NCBI GenBank assembly: GCA_045106475.1 | Contig: JBGCEO010000105.1 | Coordinates: 1-64,000 of the forward strand | Source of the DNA: Granulosicoccus sp045106475 | GTDB lineage: Bacteria; Pseudomonadota; Gammaproteobacteria; Granulosicoccales; Granulosicoccaceae | DNA length: 64,000 nucleotides | Direction of reading: 5' to 3' | Part shown: positions 1 through 9,335 of the stretch, piece after piece | How positions within the stretch are numbered: the first letter of the stretch is position 1 | Layout of the letters: the number at the start of each line of letters is the position of its first letter | Notes under the pieces: model-generated | Told to the model about the DNA's origin: nothing | The model's input: only the letters and a program-made list of their open reading frames with translations | The model's database searches: none | Translations under genes and position numbers: made by a program

Positions 1-842
1 TCCCAGGTCACTCGCATGCCCAGTACTTCCTTGCCGTTGTACTCGCCTTTGCAGACAATGCCAAAATCCGGCATCGCACCAGCGTCTGATCCGGCAGATG
101 GTCCGGTAAGAGCAAAACAGGGTATTTCATCCCCGACGGCCAAACGAGGCAGATAGTGATTTTTTTGCTCTTCAGTTCCGTAATGCAACAACAACTCTGC
201 TGGCCCCAGCGAATTGGGTACCATGACACTAACCGCACCGGTGACGCTGCGAGTGGCAAGTTTGAGCACCACCTCAGAATGCGCCATAGCGGAAAAACCA
301 AGGCCACCGTACTCTTTGGGAATCACCATGCCCAGAAAACGACCTTCTTTGATGAATTGCCAAACATGTGGCGGTAAATCATTTAGCTCGTAGGTGATCT
401 CCCAGTCGTCCATGATCGCGCAGAGCTCGTCGACAGGACCGTCGACAAAAGCCTGCTCTTCTTCAGTTAACACGGCCTCAGGGTAACTGTTCAACTTGTT
501 CCAGTCGGGCGATCCTCTGAACAAATCAGCCTCCCACCAGACGGTACCCGCATCAATAGCCGCGCGCTCTGTATCGGACATCGGGGGTAATACGGCACGA
601 ACGTATTTAAGCAAGGGCAAACTGATCAGCCGATGGCGCAAGCTGCGCACATTGAATACCACCGCAACGCCGATAAAGGCGAGGGTTAGCAGAACGCCAA
701 AAAAACCGGACAAGAAGCCGAGCATTGATGCCAACAAAAGAATGACAGCACCTGCAGCCGTGGCCACAGGTAGACTAAAACGCGTTCGCGAGACCGCAAA
801 CAGCGTCAAACCAAGGATTACTAACCAGAATAATATGCCCAT
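1..842 (-). CDS. fadE: FadE-type acyl-CoA dehydrogenase, N-terminal part (runs off the window)
   Basis: This is the N-terminal 280 codons of a long acyl-CoA dehydrogenase; the rest lies before base 1. The family catalyses the first, FAD-dependent step of fatty acid beta-oxidation. The start is the ATG at 842-840. Residues about 1-55 form two hydrophobic membrane segments. They are followed by a linker with the motif PPMSDTERAAIDAGTVWWE and then the acyl-CoA dehydrogenase N-terminal domain (IPKEYGGLGFSAMAHS, NSLGPAELLLHYGTEEQK, IPCFALTGPSAGSDAGAMPD). The order and wording match the Escherichia coli FadE (YafH) type of about 815 residues rather than short-chain dehydrogenases. The 222 bases between it and the divergent folE show no further gene. 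The family is clear; substrate chain length is not visible. Confidence 0.93.
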   Translation of the reverse strand, partial: MGILFWLVILGLTLFAVSRTRFSLPVATAAGAVILLLASMLGFLSGFFGVLLTLAFIGVAVVFNVRSLRHRLISLPLLKYVRAVLPPMSDTERAAIDAGTVWWEADLFRGSPDWNKLNSYPEAVLTEEEQAFVDGPVDELCAIMDDWEITYELNDLPPHVWQFIKEGRFLGMVIPKEYGGLGFSAMAHSEVVLKLATRSVTGAVSVMVPNSLGPAELLLHYGTEEQKNHYLPRLAVGDEIPCFALTGPSAGSDAGAMPDFGIVCKGEYNGKEVLGMRVTW

Positions 843-1064
843 GAGGCCCCTCTAGAATATGTAAACACCATGAAAGCTTAACGGATACCGGCTTTCCTTA
901 CTTCCATTCAAGCATCCGCCATGCCGAGTTTCGAGATCATTACGTAAAAATCAAGTACATAGACTGTGCCGCAGCCACAATACCAGGACAAAAGAAATCG
1001 GCTATAGTTTGCGCGCCCTTCTCTGGACTCCACTTTTACCTAGCCACCCTGTCATCAAACGTAT

Positions 1065-1616
1065 ATGGACACAATAAAGAACGCCTACACCAGCATTCTC
1101 GAATCAATAGGAGAAGATGTAAATCGGGAAGGATTGGTTGATACGCCAAAGCGGGCAGCCAAGGCTATGCAATACCTGACGCATGGTTACGCCCAAACTC
1201 TGGACGAGGTCGTCAACGGAGCGATTTTTGAGTCCGATAGTGACGAAATGGTGATTGTGCGCGATATTGAGCTCTATTCCCTCTGTGAGCATCATCTGCT
1301 GCCGTTTATCGGCAAATGCCACGTGGCCTACCTGCCAACGGGCAAGGTCATCGGATTGTCAAAAGTGGCACGCATTGTTGATATGTATGCAAGACGCTTG
1401 CAGATCCAGGAATCTCTGACCAAGCAAATTGCAACGGCCATCTTAGAGGTTACCGAAGGCCAAGGTGTTGGCGTCGTTATCGAGTCGCAGCACATGTGCA
1501 TGATGATGAGAGGCGTTCAGAAGCAGAATTCATCGATGACAACCTCTGCGATGCTGGGCAGATTCAGACTCGATATAAACACACGCAATGAATTTTTATC
1601 GTTAATCCGCAACTGA
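1065..1616 (+). CDS. folE: GTP cyclohydrolase I (type IA)
   Basis: A 183-residue enzyme that converts GTP to 7,8-dihydroneopterin triphosphate, the entry step to tetrahydrofolate. The zinc site is visible as Cys74 and His77 in SLCEHHLLPF and Cys145 in SQHMCMMMRG. The segment GLSKVARIVDMYARRLQIQE and the C-terminal TSAMLGRFRLD are family signatures. The length is typical of the compact bacterial form, shorter than the roughly 220-residue E. coli enzyme. It is a single gene, divergent from fadE and convergent with the ABC exporter, with only 26 bases between stop codons. A TATAGT hexamer at 1003-1008 could be a -10 element, but no convincing -35 is seen, so no promoter is called. Confidence 0.96.
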   Translation: MDTIKNAYTSILESIGEDVNREGLVDTPKRAAKAMQYLTHGYAQTLDEVVNGAIFESDSDEMVIVRDIELYSLCEHHLLPFIGKCHVAYLPTGKVIGLSKVARIVDMYARRLQIQESLTKQIATAILEVTEGQGVGVVIESQHMCMMMRGVQKQNSSMTTSAMLGRFRLDINTRNEFLSLIRN

Positions 1617-1642
1617 TCAGGATCAAGTGGAATGAAGACTGA

Positions 1643-3502
1643 TCAAATGTCTACGCTGTCGTTTTCAGCGCCTAACTGCAGTTGCCATAAATCCGCGTAG
1701 AGGCCATCCTGCGCCAGCAGTGACTCATGGTTGCCCCGCTCAACTATCCTGCCGGCATCCAAAACTAATATCTGATCAGCATCCACAACGGTGGACAGTC
1801 GATGCGCTATGACCAAGGATGTGGCTCGTTGTGCCACGGCATTCATGCCTTCAAGAATTGCTTGTTCACTGCGCGTATCCAGGCTAGAGGTTGCCTCATC
1901 AAACACAATGATTGGCGGGTCCTTGATAACAACGCGAGCAATCGCCATGCGCTGCTTTTCACCACCGGATAGTTTGAGTCCACGTTCACCTACAATAGTA
2001 TCGTAGCCCTGTGGTAGTTGAGTAATGAACTCTTCAAGGTTGGCTCGACTCGCAGCCTCAGCCACGCGCGCATCATCAGCTTCCGGGTGCGCATAAGCAA
2101 GGTTATAGCGAATCGAGTCATTAAACATTACCGTATCCTGGGGCACCACACCCAGGGCTTTTCGTAAACTATGTTGTGTGCAATCACGCACATCGACGCC
2201 GTCGATCTCCACCGCACCCTTATCAACATCATAGAAACGAAACAGCAAGCGCGATAACGTTGATTTACCGGCACCTGAGGGACCCACGATGGCCACTTTG
2301 CTGCCAGGCTCGACACTAAAGCTCAAGCCACGCAAAATAGGCCGCTCGGCCAGATAAGCAAACTCAACATCCTTGAATTCAATCCTCGCCTCCTTTACTT
2401 GAAGTTCTATTGCACCGGGTTTGTCCTGAATCTCTGGCGTGCGTTCCAGTAGACGCAAGACCAGATCCATGTCTGCCAGGGCGTATTGCAAACCACGGTA
2501 GACAACACCCAGCACATTCAATGGTACGAACAGTTGCAACATCATGGCGTTAATTAGCACGATATCACCAAGCGAAATAGCGTTGTTTGTGACATCGCGT
2601 ACTGCCAGCATCATAATGGCCGTAACCCCGATAGCGACAATAGCAGCCTGACCAAAATTGAGTGTTGACATGGTGGCCTGACTGCGAACACCCGCATCGG
2701 CCCAATCTTCCATGTGCTCGTTGTAAGCACTTATTTCACGTGGTTCATTATTAAAATATTTAACGGTTTCATAGTTCAATAAACTGTCAACTGCACGTCC
2801 GTTTGATAAAGAATCCAAACGGTTCATTTCATGACGAAACTGCATGCGCCACCCAGAGAACATCAGCGTAAAAGCGATGTAGATCCCCACGGTAAGAAAA
2901 ACAACCACGGTATACTGCCAACCGTAACCAGCCAACAGAATACCGGCCACCAGAAGAAATTCGGCAGCCGTCGGCACTATGTTGAACACCAACAGATTAA
3001 CGATCGAACTCAGGCTGTTTGTACCCCGCGACAGATCTTTGGAAATACTCCCCGTTCGCCTTTCCAGATGAAACGACAACGACAACTCATGCAAGTGGGT
3101 TAACACACGGGTTGAAAGTTGATGCATAGCCCGATAACGAACACGAGCAAACAAGGCATCACGCAACTCTTTAAACAGCGAGCTACATAATCTAAGCAGG
3201 CCATAGGCCGCAACCAAACCTAGCCCCACCAACAATACATCGTTGCTAAACAGCGCATTGGTGTCGGGTAATCCCGACGCTGCCCCTGCATCGGCAGCGG
3301 AAATATCCGGTACATTTTCATCCAGCGTGTCGATGATCTGTTTGAGCACCAGTGGCACGGCAACAATCGCAAACTTGCTTATCATCAAGCAAGCCAGGGC
3401 CACCAAGACTCTGCCGCGATACTCCCAGAGGTAGGTGGAGATTTTTTTTAGATTTTCATAATCACGACGATTACTATGCGGTGCTTCGACTCGTCCGTGC
3501 AT
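1643..3502 (-). CDS. Atm1/HMT1-type ABC exporter, permease fused to ATPase
   Basis: A 619-residue half-transporter: six predicted membrane helices in about residues 25-330, then a nucleotide-binding domain. The ATPase shows Walker A GPSGAGKST (about residue 407), the signature LSGGEKQR (about 510) and Walker B IIVFDEATSSLD (about 527). The motif ETVKYFNNE before the last helices is characteristic of the Atm1/ABCB7/HMT1 group. Members export glutathione-conjugated or polysulfide-type compounds and are linked to iron-sulfur and heavy-metal homeostasis. The start codon overlaps the dusA stop (TGATG), so the two genes are very likely translationally coupled. The family is confident; the transported substrate is inferred only from the family. 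Confidence 0.9.
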   Translation of the reverse strand: MHGRVEAPHSNRRDYENLKKISTYLWEYRGRVLVALACLMISKFAIVAVPLVLKQIIDTLDENVPDISAADAGAASGLPDTNALFSNDVLLVGLGLVAAYGLLRLCSSLFKELRDALFARVRYRAMHQLSTRVLTHLHELSLSFHLERRTGSISKDLSRGTNSLSSIVNLLVFNIVPTAAEFLLVAGILLAGYGWQYTVVVFLTVGIYIAFTLMFSGWRMQFRHEMNRLDSLSNGRAVDSLLNYETVKYFNNEPREISAYNEHMEDWADAGVRSQATMSTLNFGQAAIVAIGVTAIMMLAVRDVTNNAISLGDIVLINAMMLQLFVPLNVLGVVYRGLQYALADMDLVLRLLERTPEIQDKPGAIELQVKEARIEFKDVEFAYLAERPILRGLSFSVEPGSKVAIVGPSGAGKSTLSRLLFRFYDVDKGAVEIDGVDVRDCTQHSLRKALGVVPQDTVMFNDSIRYNLAYAHPEADDARVAEAASRANLEEFITQLPQGYDTIVGERGLKLSGGEKQRMAIARVVIKDPPIIVFDEATSSLDTRSEQAILEGMNAVAQRATSLVIAHRLSTVVDADQILVLDAGRIVERGNHESLLAQDGLYADLWQLQLGAENDSVDI

Positions 3503-4524
3503 CAGGCGCTGCGCCTCGCTTCATCGCTCAAGTATGTCAATGCCTGATCAACCAGCTCGATTGCACTGCTGGACTTGCTGGCATGCTCACTAATGTGCCG
3601 ACGCCAGAGACGCGCACCAGGAACCTCTTGAAACAAAGCAACTAGATGACGACTCATCGCACTGAGTCTGACCCCCTGTTCAATCCATGTCTGCATATAC
3701 AGTGCGTAATCACGCGCCACGGATACCAGCGTTTCGTGATCAGCCACGTGTTGATAACCGCCACTCAACTGCCCAAACAAAGCTGTATCGGCTGATGCGA
3801 GAATAGCCGGATGGTAGTAGGCTGCACGCCCTATCATGACGCCATCCACATGCTCAAGATGATCAGCCGCAGATTCCAGATTTTCAATACCTCCGTTTAT
3901 CGAAATATGTAATTGCGGAAAAGCCTGTTTTAGACGATATACATATTCATAACGCAAGGGTGGAACCGTACGATTTTCTTTGGGACTCAATCCATCAAGC
4001 CATGCCTTACGTGCGTGCACTATCAAGTGTGTGCAGCCGCTTTGAACCACGACCCGGGTAAAATCCAAAAGCGCTTCATAGCTATCGTCTCGATCAATAC
4101 CCAAACGACATTTGACGCTGACTGGAATACTCACAGCATCGCGCATGGATGCCACCACATCGCGCACCAGATCGGGTTCGGCCATCAAGCACGCTCCAAA
4201 CCTTCCAGCCTTGACTCGGTCACTCGGGCAGCCCACGTTCATATTGATTTCCTGATAGCCCCAGCTTTCACCGATGGCCGCCGCCTGTGCCATTTCGTCG
4301 CAATCAGAACCACCCAATTGCAGCACGACCGGGCCTTCGCAATCGTGTTTGCCAAGCAGGTACTCACGATCACCGTGTATTACTGCCTTACAAGTCAACA
4401 TCTCTGTGTACAACAGGGTGTGACGTGTAAGCAAACGCGCAAGATAGCGGTAGTGTCGATCAGTTAGCTCCATCATCGGCGCAACGGCCAATCGACGGTG
4501 AGAAGCGATCAGATCTTGGTGCAT
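3502..4524 (-). CDS. dusA: tRNA-dihydrouridine(20/20a) synthase
   Basis: A flavin-dependent enzyme that reduces uridine to dihydrouridine in the tRNA D-loop. N-terminal LAVAPMMELTDRHYRYLARL and the catalytic-cysteine motif NMNVGCPSDRVKAGRFGACL (Cys near residue 98) match the DusA subfamily, as does HARKAWLDGLSPKENR in the middle. I chose the ATG at 4524 (protein starts MHQDLIASHRR, 340 residues). It aligns with the usual DusA N-terminus; the frame stays open to a TTG at 4581, but that would add 19 non-conserved residues. The stop overlaps the start of the Atm1-type exporter by one base. That pairing of tRNA modification and export is unusual but has no evident functional meaning. Confidence 0.93.
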   Translation of the reverse strand: MHQDLIASHRRLAVAPMMELTDRHYRYLARLLTRHTLLYTEMLTCKAVIHGDREYLLGKHDCEGPVVLQLGGSDCDEMAQAAAIGESWGYQEINMNVGCPSDRVKAGRFGACLMAEPDLVRDVVASMRDAVSIPVSVKCRLGIDRDDSYEALLDFTRVVVQSGCTHLIVHARKAWLDGLSPKENRTVPPLRYEYVYRLKQAFPQLHISINGGIENLESAADHLEHVDGVMIGRAAYYHPAILASADTALFGQLSGGYQHVADHETLVSVARDYALYMQTWIEQGVRLSAMSRHLVALFQEVPGARLWRRHISEHASKSSSAIELVDQALTYLSDEARRSA

Positions 4525-4657
4525 GTGTGGATTCAAAAAAGTCGGAGCAAGACAAGGGTTAACGACGCTTATACGCGTCAAACGCTAAAAAGGGGCAAAA
4601 CACTAGCTTCAAGAGCAGAAACAGCCCTGCTAAACAGTATACTAAAGACCCAGTCGA

Positions 4658-5854
4658 TTAATGGGAGCGTTTCAAATTCTGCTGGGCATGAATGCGTTGG
4701 GCAAACTCCTCTGGTGTGCACTTTTCGCGCAAGGCAGCAAACATCAACGCTTGTTGAGACTCGGGCGCTAGCCCGCCAATGGGTGGTTCTAACTCAGTGT
4801 TGGCTGGAAACGGGTAAGCTTCTGCGCAAGCCGCCACGACCTGGGCCGTCTTGCGACTGTTCCAGTGGGATTGTTCACTCAGAGACTGCAGCTGTGCATA
4901 CAACGCGATGCTCATTCGGCCCCGATCCACAAATTCCATCGCCCTACCGTATGCTGAGCTAATTTGCATCAGATTGGCGAATCGATGGGTGTCTTTTGTG
5001 TTGTTATCGCCTGCGGCATGCATTAATGCCGGGCTGAAAAACAGCATATCGCCCTTGTTCAGATCTAGTTGCACAAAGTGCTCTTGAAAGCACTCACGGC
5101 AATCTGCGCGACCGGAGGCAAGATAACCGGGTACGAAATTTTGCGAGAACGGCAGAAGCTGAGTGGGTCCGGTCTGAATCGGCATATCCGAATGTGCAAT
5201 TGCGCCCTGCAGGGTAAGCATGGGAGACATGCGATGCACATGTGCCGGGTACTGATAAAGCAGTTCTTCCTGCTGGAACCCCATGTGGTAATCGCGATGA
5301 CAGACTTGCGCTTTGCCACCAGGGTGAACGATGTTTGCCTGCGTGGTTATCTGATAGCCGGGGCCAAGCCAGGCCAGACTCATTAGACAAACCGTATCGT
5401 TCGCGTTATAGGCTGCAAACAATTCAGGTGTCTCGATTGCAAGCTTCTCGTGTGCATTCCATAAACGGGTGTTTGAGCCCGCGGCTGCAAAATGATCTGA
5501 GCTAACCTGATCAGATGATTCACGAGCAATAATCGTGTTCAACGCATCGGTTACTTGATCAAGCATGCCGAGATCGTCAATAGCATTTCTAACGACTACC
5601 GCTCCCGCACCAGTAAGAAGTGTGTTTGTCCATTCCTGCTGCAATGCACGTGCACGTTGTGGCGCATCTTCTTGTGCACTGGCTACTTGCCGAACAAGAT
5701 CACCCTCATACACAGGTACTTCATGCACCAGTTCTGCAGCTAAGGGTAGAGCTGATTCGTCTGTCTTTCGCTTACACAGGGCATACAACTCAGCGACATC
5801 AGCGGCACCATCATCCAACCAGACAGCGGTGCTGGCTATGGATTTTACTGTCAT
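4658..5854 (-). CDS. Phytanoyl-CoA dioxygenase (PhyH) family protein
   Basis: A 398-residue Fe(II)/2-oxoglutarate-dependent oxygenase of the PhyH family. The facial triad can be proposed: the HxD pair in CHRDYHMGF (about residues 185-187) and the distal histidine in FSPALMHAAGDNN (about 277), followed by HRFANLMQ carrying the likely 2-oxoglutarate-binding arginine. The N-terminal ~70 residues are not part of the oxygenase core. Its ATG overlaps the stop of the upstream oxidoreductase gene by four bases (ATGA), a strong sign of one operon and linked function. The substrate is unknown. Homologues hydroxylate small metabolites as well as acyl-CoAs, and the sugar-oxidoreductase partner suggests a small polar substrate. 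Confidence 0.85.
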   Translation of the reverse strand: MTVKSIASTAVWLDDGAADVAELYALCKRKTDESALPLAAELVHEVPVYEGDLVRQVASAQEDAPQRARALQQEWTNTLLTGAGAVVVRNAIDDLGMLDQVTDALNTIIARESSDQVSSDHFAAAGSNTRLWNAHEKLAIETPELFAAYNANDTVCLMSLAWLGPGYQITTQANIVHPGGKAQVCHRDYHMGFQQEELLYQYPAHVHRMSPMLTLQGAIAHSDMPIQTGPTQLLPFSQNFVPGYLASGRADCRECFQEHFVQLDLNKGDMLFFSPALMHAAGDNNTKDTHRFANLMQISSAYGRAMEFVDRGRMSIALYAQLQSLSEQSHWNSRKTAQVVAACAEAYPFPANTELEPPIGGLAPESQQALMFAALREKCTPEEFAQRIHAQQNLKRSH

Positions 5855-6969
5855 TGTTTACTCACCTTTGCCCAGCCAGAACTTTCATAAGATGCCCATA
5901 CTGCATCGATAACGCAGTTAACCTCCATGCCATCACGAAACGTCGGCCACTGCGATCTTTTGTTTTCTATGGCGCTTAGAAAATCTCGTGCCTCAATGAT
6001 GAGTTGATCCTGATAGCCGGTGCCATGGCCGGGACCCAGGCAAAAATTGATATAGTCGGGATGGGATGGCCCGGTCAGTATCTTTCGAAATCCACGTTCA
6101 GCATCAGGACCATCCATTTTATAAAGCCACAAGGCATTTTGATCTTCCTGATCGAAACGAATGGCCCCTTTGCTACCGCTTATTTCGTAGGCATAACCCA
6201 TCTTTCGACCCGTAGACACCCGGCTAAAATAAAGATGCCCCATCACGCCAGATTCAAATCGACACAGGCAGTGTGCATGATCATCATTGGTAACCGCTTC
6301 ATTAGAACCAGTTCTCGTCGGCCTTGATTCATGCACCGTTGCAACGTCGGCACACAGGGATTCAATAGGACCTGCCAATGCCATGGCGGCGTTTATCATG
6401 TGTGAGGCCAAATCGCCCATCGTGCCATTGGCACGTCCACGAGTACGCCAGCTTGCCAACGCCTGAGGATCTGCATAGAAGTCTTCAGTATGCTCACCTC
6501 GAAACCAGCTAATATCGCCTATGACCCCCTCTTGTATGAGTTGTCGCGCATATTGGGTTGCCGGTGTGCGCACATAGTTAAAGCCCACCATATTGACAAC
6601 GCCTGCGCGCTCTGCAGCTTCAGTCATTTCGATACTTTCTGCCACTGATGCCCCCATGGGCTTTTCACACAAGATGGGTTTGCCAGCCGCTATTGCGGCC
6701 AATGCAATGTCTCTATGAGTGGACTGGGGGGAGGCAATCACGATAGCGTCGACCGCAGGATCCTCGACCAGCTGACGCCAGTCGGAGGTTGATCGATTAA
6801 AACCATAGGCTTTGGCTTTTTCTGCAGCCCCTTTTTCGGTTGTGGCACATAACATCTCGCACACGGGTCGCAATGTTGTATTGAACACTGCACCGACAGA
6901 TTGCATAGCAACACTATGCAACTTTCCCATGTAGCCTGCACCAATTACCCCTATTCCGATTTGCGTCAC
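5851..6969 (-). CDS. Gfo/Idh/MocA family NAD(P)-dependent oxidoreductase
   Basis: A 372-residue oxidoreductase. The N-terminal Rossmann fold shows GVIGAGYMGKLHS (residues about 8-20). The family motif CEKPMG near residue 100 carries the conserved lysine. The C-terminal alpha/beta domain contains GDLASHMINAAMAL with the usual active-site histidine region. Members oxidise or reduce sugars, inositols and related polyols, or act on other carbonyl compounds. It is the first gene of a two-gene unit with the PhyH dioxygenase (four-base overlap). No transporter or regulator is attached, so the pathway cannot be named. The gene upstream, frmA, is divergent with a 214-base gap. Confidence 0.88.
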   Translation of the reverse strand: MTQIGIGVIGAGYMGKLHSVAMQSVGAVFNTTLRPVCEMLCATTEKGAAEKAKAYGFNRSTSDWRQLVEDPAVDAIVIASPQSTHRDIALAAIAAGKPILCEKPMGASVAESIEMTEAAERAGVVNMVGFNYVRTPATQYARQLIQEGVIGDISWFRGEHTEDFYADPQALASWRTRGRANGTMGDLASHMINAAMALAGPIESLCADVATVHESRPTRTGSNEAVTNDDHAHCLCRFESGVMGHLYFSRVSTGRKMGYAYEISGSKGAIRFDQEDQNALWLYKMDGPDAERGFRKILTGPSHPDYINFCLGPGHGTGYQDQLIIEARDFLSAIENKRSQWPTFRDGMEVNCVIDAVWASYESSGWAKVSKQ

Positions 6970-7183
6970 TTTGTGTACCCTAGATGTTTATATGCGTCGA
7001 TGCCCTAGTTTACGTCCCTGACTCTGTGAATCTCCAGACTTGATTGTCCAAAATCGAGTTAAAACGGACTTTTATCGCACAACAGCCACAGTTCGACAGA
7101 GAGTGTGATCACGGGGTTTACTAAGAACTATCGCAGCAGCCTGTAAATCGCTATTATTAAACAATACCAACTGGAGAGTAACA

Positions 7184-8293
7184 ATGAAAACACGTGCGGC
7201 AGTGGCCTTTGAAGCCGGTAAGCCATTGGAAATTGTAGAGGTCGATCTTGATGGCCCTAAAGCCGGCGAAGTGCTGGTGGAGATAAAGGCGACCGGCATC
7301 TGCCATACAGACGAATTCACTCGTTCAGGTGCTGACCCTGAAGGGGCCTTTCCAGCAATACTCGGGCATGAAGGTGCAGGTGTTGTTCTAGAAGTAGGAG
7401 CAGGGGTAACGAGTCTTGTCCCTGGGGACCATGTTATACCTTTGTACACCCCTGAGTGCCGCGAGTGCGAATACTGCCTGAACCCGAAGACTAATCTATG
7501 CCAGAAAGTTCGCTCCACTCAAGGACAGGGACTCATGCCGGATGGCACATCACGATTCTCTTATAAGGGCAAACCGATTCTGCACTACATGGGTTGTTCA
7601 ACGTTCGCTAACCATACGGTATTACCCGAAATCGCACTGGCCAAGGTTCGTAAAGACGCCTCTTTCGAAAAAATATGTTACATCGGCTGTGGTGTAACGA
7701 CCGGTGTTGGAGCTGTCATGTTCACTGCCAAGGTCGAACCTAATTCTACTGCGGTTGTATTCGGTTTGGGCGGCATCGGCCTTAATGTTATTCAAGGTCT
7801 GCGAATGGTAGGAGCAAGACAAATAGTTGGCGTTGATCTAAACCCTGCCAAAGAAGCGACTGGCAAAAAATTTGGCATGACGCATTTCGTTAACCCTGCT
7901 GATCATGGCGATAACCTGGTAGATCACTTGGTTGAACTCACCGGTGGCGGTGCTGATTACTCTTTCGAGTGCATTGGTAATGTAGAAGTTATGCGCGCCG
8001 CCCTTGAATGTTGTCACAAGGGATGGGGAGAGAGTGTCATTATCGGTGTTGCGGGCGCAGGCAAAGAGATAAACACACGCCCTTTTCAGTTGGTTACCGG
8101 CCGAGTATGGCGTGGCAGTGCCTTCGGTGGTGCCCGTGGGCGAACCGACGTACCAAAGATAGTCGATATGTATATGGACGGTCGCATAGACATAGACAGC
8201 CTTATTACTCATACCATGCCTTTGGAAGATATCAATAAGGGATTCGATCTGATGCATTCCGGTGAGAGCATCAGAAGCGTGGTGTTGTACTAA
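7184..8293 (+). CDS. frmA: S-(hydroxymethyl)glutathione dehydrogenase / class III alcohol dehydrogenase
   Basis: A 369-residue zinc alcohol dehydrogenase that oxidises S-hydroxymethylglutathione, formed from formaldehyde and glutathione, to S-formylglutathione; it also reduces S-nitrosoglutathione. The catalytic zinc ligands are Cys40 (ATGICHTDE) and His62 (GHEGAG), with the third cysteine in CYIGCGVTTG. The structural zinc cysteines are 92, 95, 98 and 106. The NAD fold shows VFGLGGIGLNVIQG. A good ribosome binding site (GGAGAG) precedes the ATG. The downstream S-formylglutathione hydrolase completes the pathway, but the two genes are separated by a terminator-like hairpin and a palindromic element. 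No frmR-type regulator is present. Confidence 0.96.
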   Translation: MKTRAAVAFEAGKPLEIVEVDLDGPKAGEVLVEIKATGICHTDEFTRSGADPEGAFPAILGHEGAGVVLEVGAGVTSLVPGDHVIPLYTPECRECEYCLNPKTNLCQKVRSTQGQGLMPDGTSRFSYKGKPILHYMGCSTFANHTVLPEIALAKVRKDASFEKICYIGCGVTTGVGAVMFTAKVEPNSTAVVFGLGGIGLNVIQGLRMVGARQIVGVDLNPAKEATGKKFGMTHFVNPADHGDNLVDHLVELTGGGADYSFECIGNVEVMRAALECCHKGWGESVIIGVAGAGKEINTRPFQLVTGRVWRGSAFGGARGRTDVPKIVDMYMDGRIDIDSLITHTMPLEDINKGFDLMHSGESIRSVVLY

Positions 8294-8301
8294 CCAGTCA
8301 C

Positions 8302-8322
8302 GCAACCATCCGCTATGGTTGC
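8302..8322 (+). terminator. Hairpin after frmA
   Basis: An 8-base-pair perfect stem (GCAACCAT at 8302-8309 with ATGGTTGC at 8315-8322, 5-base loop) starts 9 bases after the frmA stop. The following bases are only moderately T-rich, so it is a weak intrinsic terminator or an attenuator before fghA. Confidence 0.5.
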
Positions 8323-8343
8323 CTTATCCTGATGTTTACTAGC

Positions 8344-8394
8344 GAGTCGTACTAGCTGCAAAACGTTTCAAGCTGGTACGACTCCGACTAGTCG
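8344..8394. repeat. Composite palindromic element between frmA and fghA
   Basis: Arms AGTCGTACTAGCT (8345-8357) and AGCTGGTACGACT (8371-8383) pair over 13 positions with one mismatch; an extra G-C pair extends the outside. The 13-base loop contains the palindrome AAACGTTT. A perfect 10-base palindrome CGACTAGTCG (8385-8394) abuts the right arm. There is no T tract, so this is not a standard terminator. It may be a protein-binding site controlling fghA or a REP-like unit. Confidence 0.55.
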
Positions 8395-8430
8395 TCTATC
8401 ACCGTTTATCTGAAATGGTTTAAGAACTGA

Positions 8431-9264
8431 ATGAAAACAATCTCCAGTTGGAAGAGCTTCGGAGGCACACTGTCAGTACACGAACACGCCAGCAGTAGCT
8501 GCAAGTGTGCGATGCAATTTGCCGTCTTCTCACCTCCACAAGCAGAACAAGGACCGGTACCTGTCATATGGTATCTGTCAGGTCTTACCTGCAATTGGTC
8601 CAATGTCATGGAAAAGTCAGGACTACAACGTGTTGCTGCCGAATTAGGAGTCATGGTCATTGCACCGGACACCAGTCCGCGGGGCGAATCGGTCCCTAAT
8701 GACGAAGCTTATGACCTGGGACAGGGTGCCGGTTTCTACCTCAATGCTACGCAGTCCCCCTGGGCAGAGCATTTTCATATGTACGATTACATTGTTAAGG
8801 AACTGCCGGAACTGGTTTTCGAGCATTTCTCTGCCGATAAAACGCGCCAGGGCATAACCGGTCATTCGATGGGCGGTCATGGTGCCTTGACTCTGCATCT
8901 GAAACACCCGCAAACCTATCAGTCGGTGTCGGCATTCTCGCCCATTGTTGCCCCCTCGCAAGTGCCTTGGGGTCAAAAAGCATTCACCACCTATCTGGGT
9001 ACCGATGAATCACACTGGCAGCAGTATGATGCCTGCAAGCTTGTCGAGAAACAGCCCAGTGGCGCAGCTATGCTAATTGACACTGGTGACGCAGATCCTT
9101 TTTTTGATGAACATCTACAGCCCGATGGATTCATCAGCGCTTGCAAGAATGCCGGACAAGCTCTCGAATACCGAATTCAACCCGGATACGATCATTCCTA
9201 CTGGTTTATTGCCAGCATGATAAAAGATCATCTTGAGCACCATGCACGCATTTTGAAGGCATAG
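8431..9264 (+). CDS. fghA: S-formylglutathione hydrolase
   Basis: A 277-residue alpha/beta-hydrolase (esterase D family) that hydrolyses S-formylglutathione to formate and glutathione. The nucleophile elbow GHSMGGHGAL lies around residue 146. The acid is expected in LIDTGDADPFFDEHL and the catalytic histidine in PGYDHSYWFI near residue 254. The N-terminal motif WYLSGLTCNWSNVMEKSG and the phrase VVAPDTSPRG-like VMVIAPDTSPRG are diagnostic of this enzyme rather than generic esterases. It lies 137 bases after frmA in the same direction. Together they form the complete glutathione-dependent formaldehyde detoxification route, though probably with separate transcriptional control. Confidence 0.95.
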   Translation: MKTISSWKSFGGTLSVHEHASSSCKCAMQFAVFSPPQAEQGPVPVIWYLSGLTCNWSNVMEKSGLQRVAAELGVMVIAPDTSPRGESVPNDEAYDLGQGAGFYLNATQSPWAEHFHMYDYIVKELPELVFEHFSADKTRQGITGHSMGGHGALTLHLKHPQTYQSVSAFSPIVAPSQVPWGQKAFTTYLGTDESHWQQYDACKLVEKQPSGAAMLIDTGDADPFFDEHLQPDGFISACKNAGQALEYRIQPGYDHSYWFIASMIKDHLEHHARILKA

Positions 9265-9335
9265 TGTTTTTCATCGCTAGTGGGCTATCTTCATTAGCAT
9301 GTCAAAGGCTAGTTGCTACACATTCAGGCTAAATC

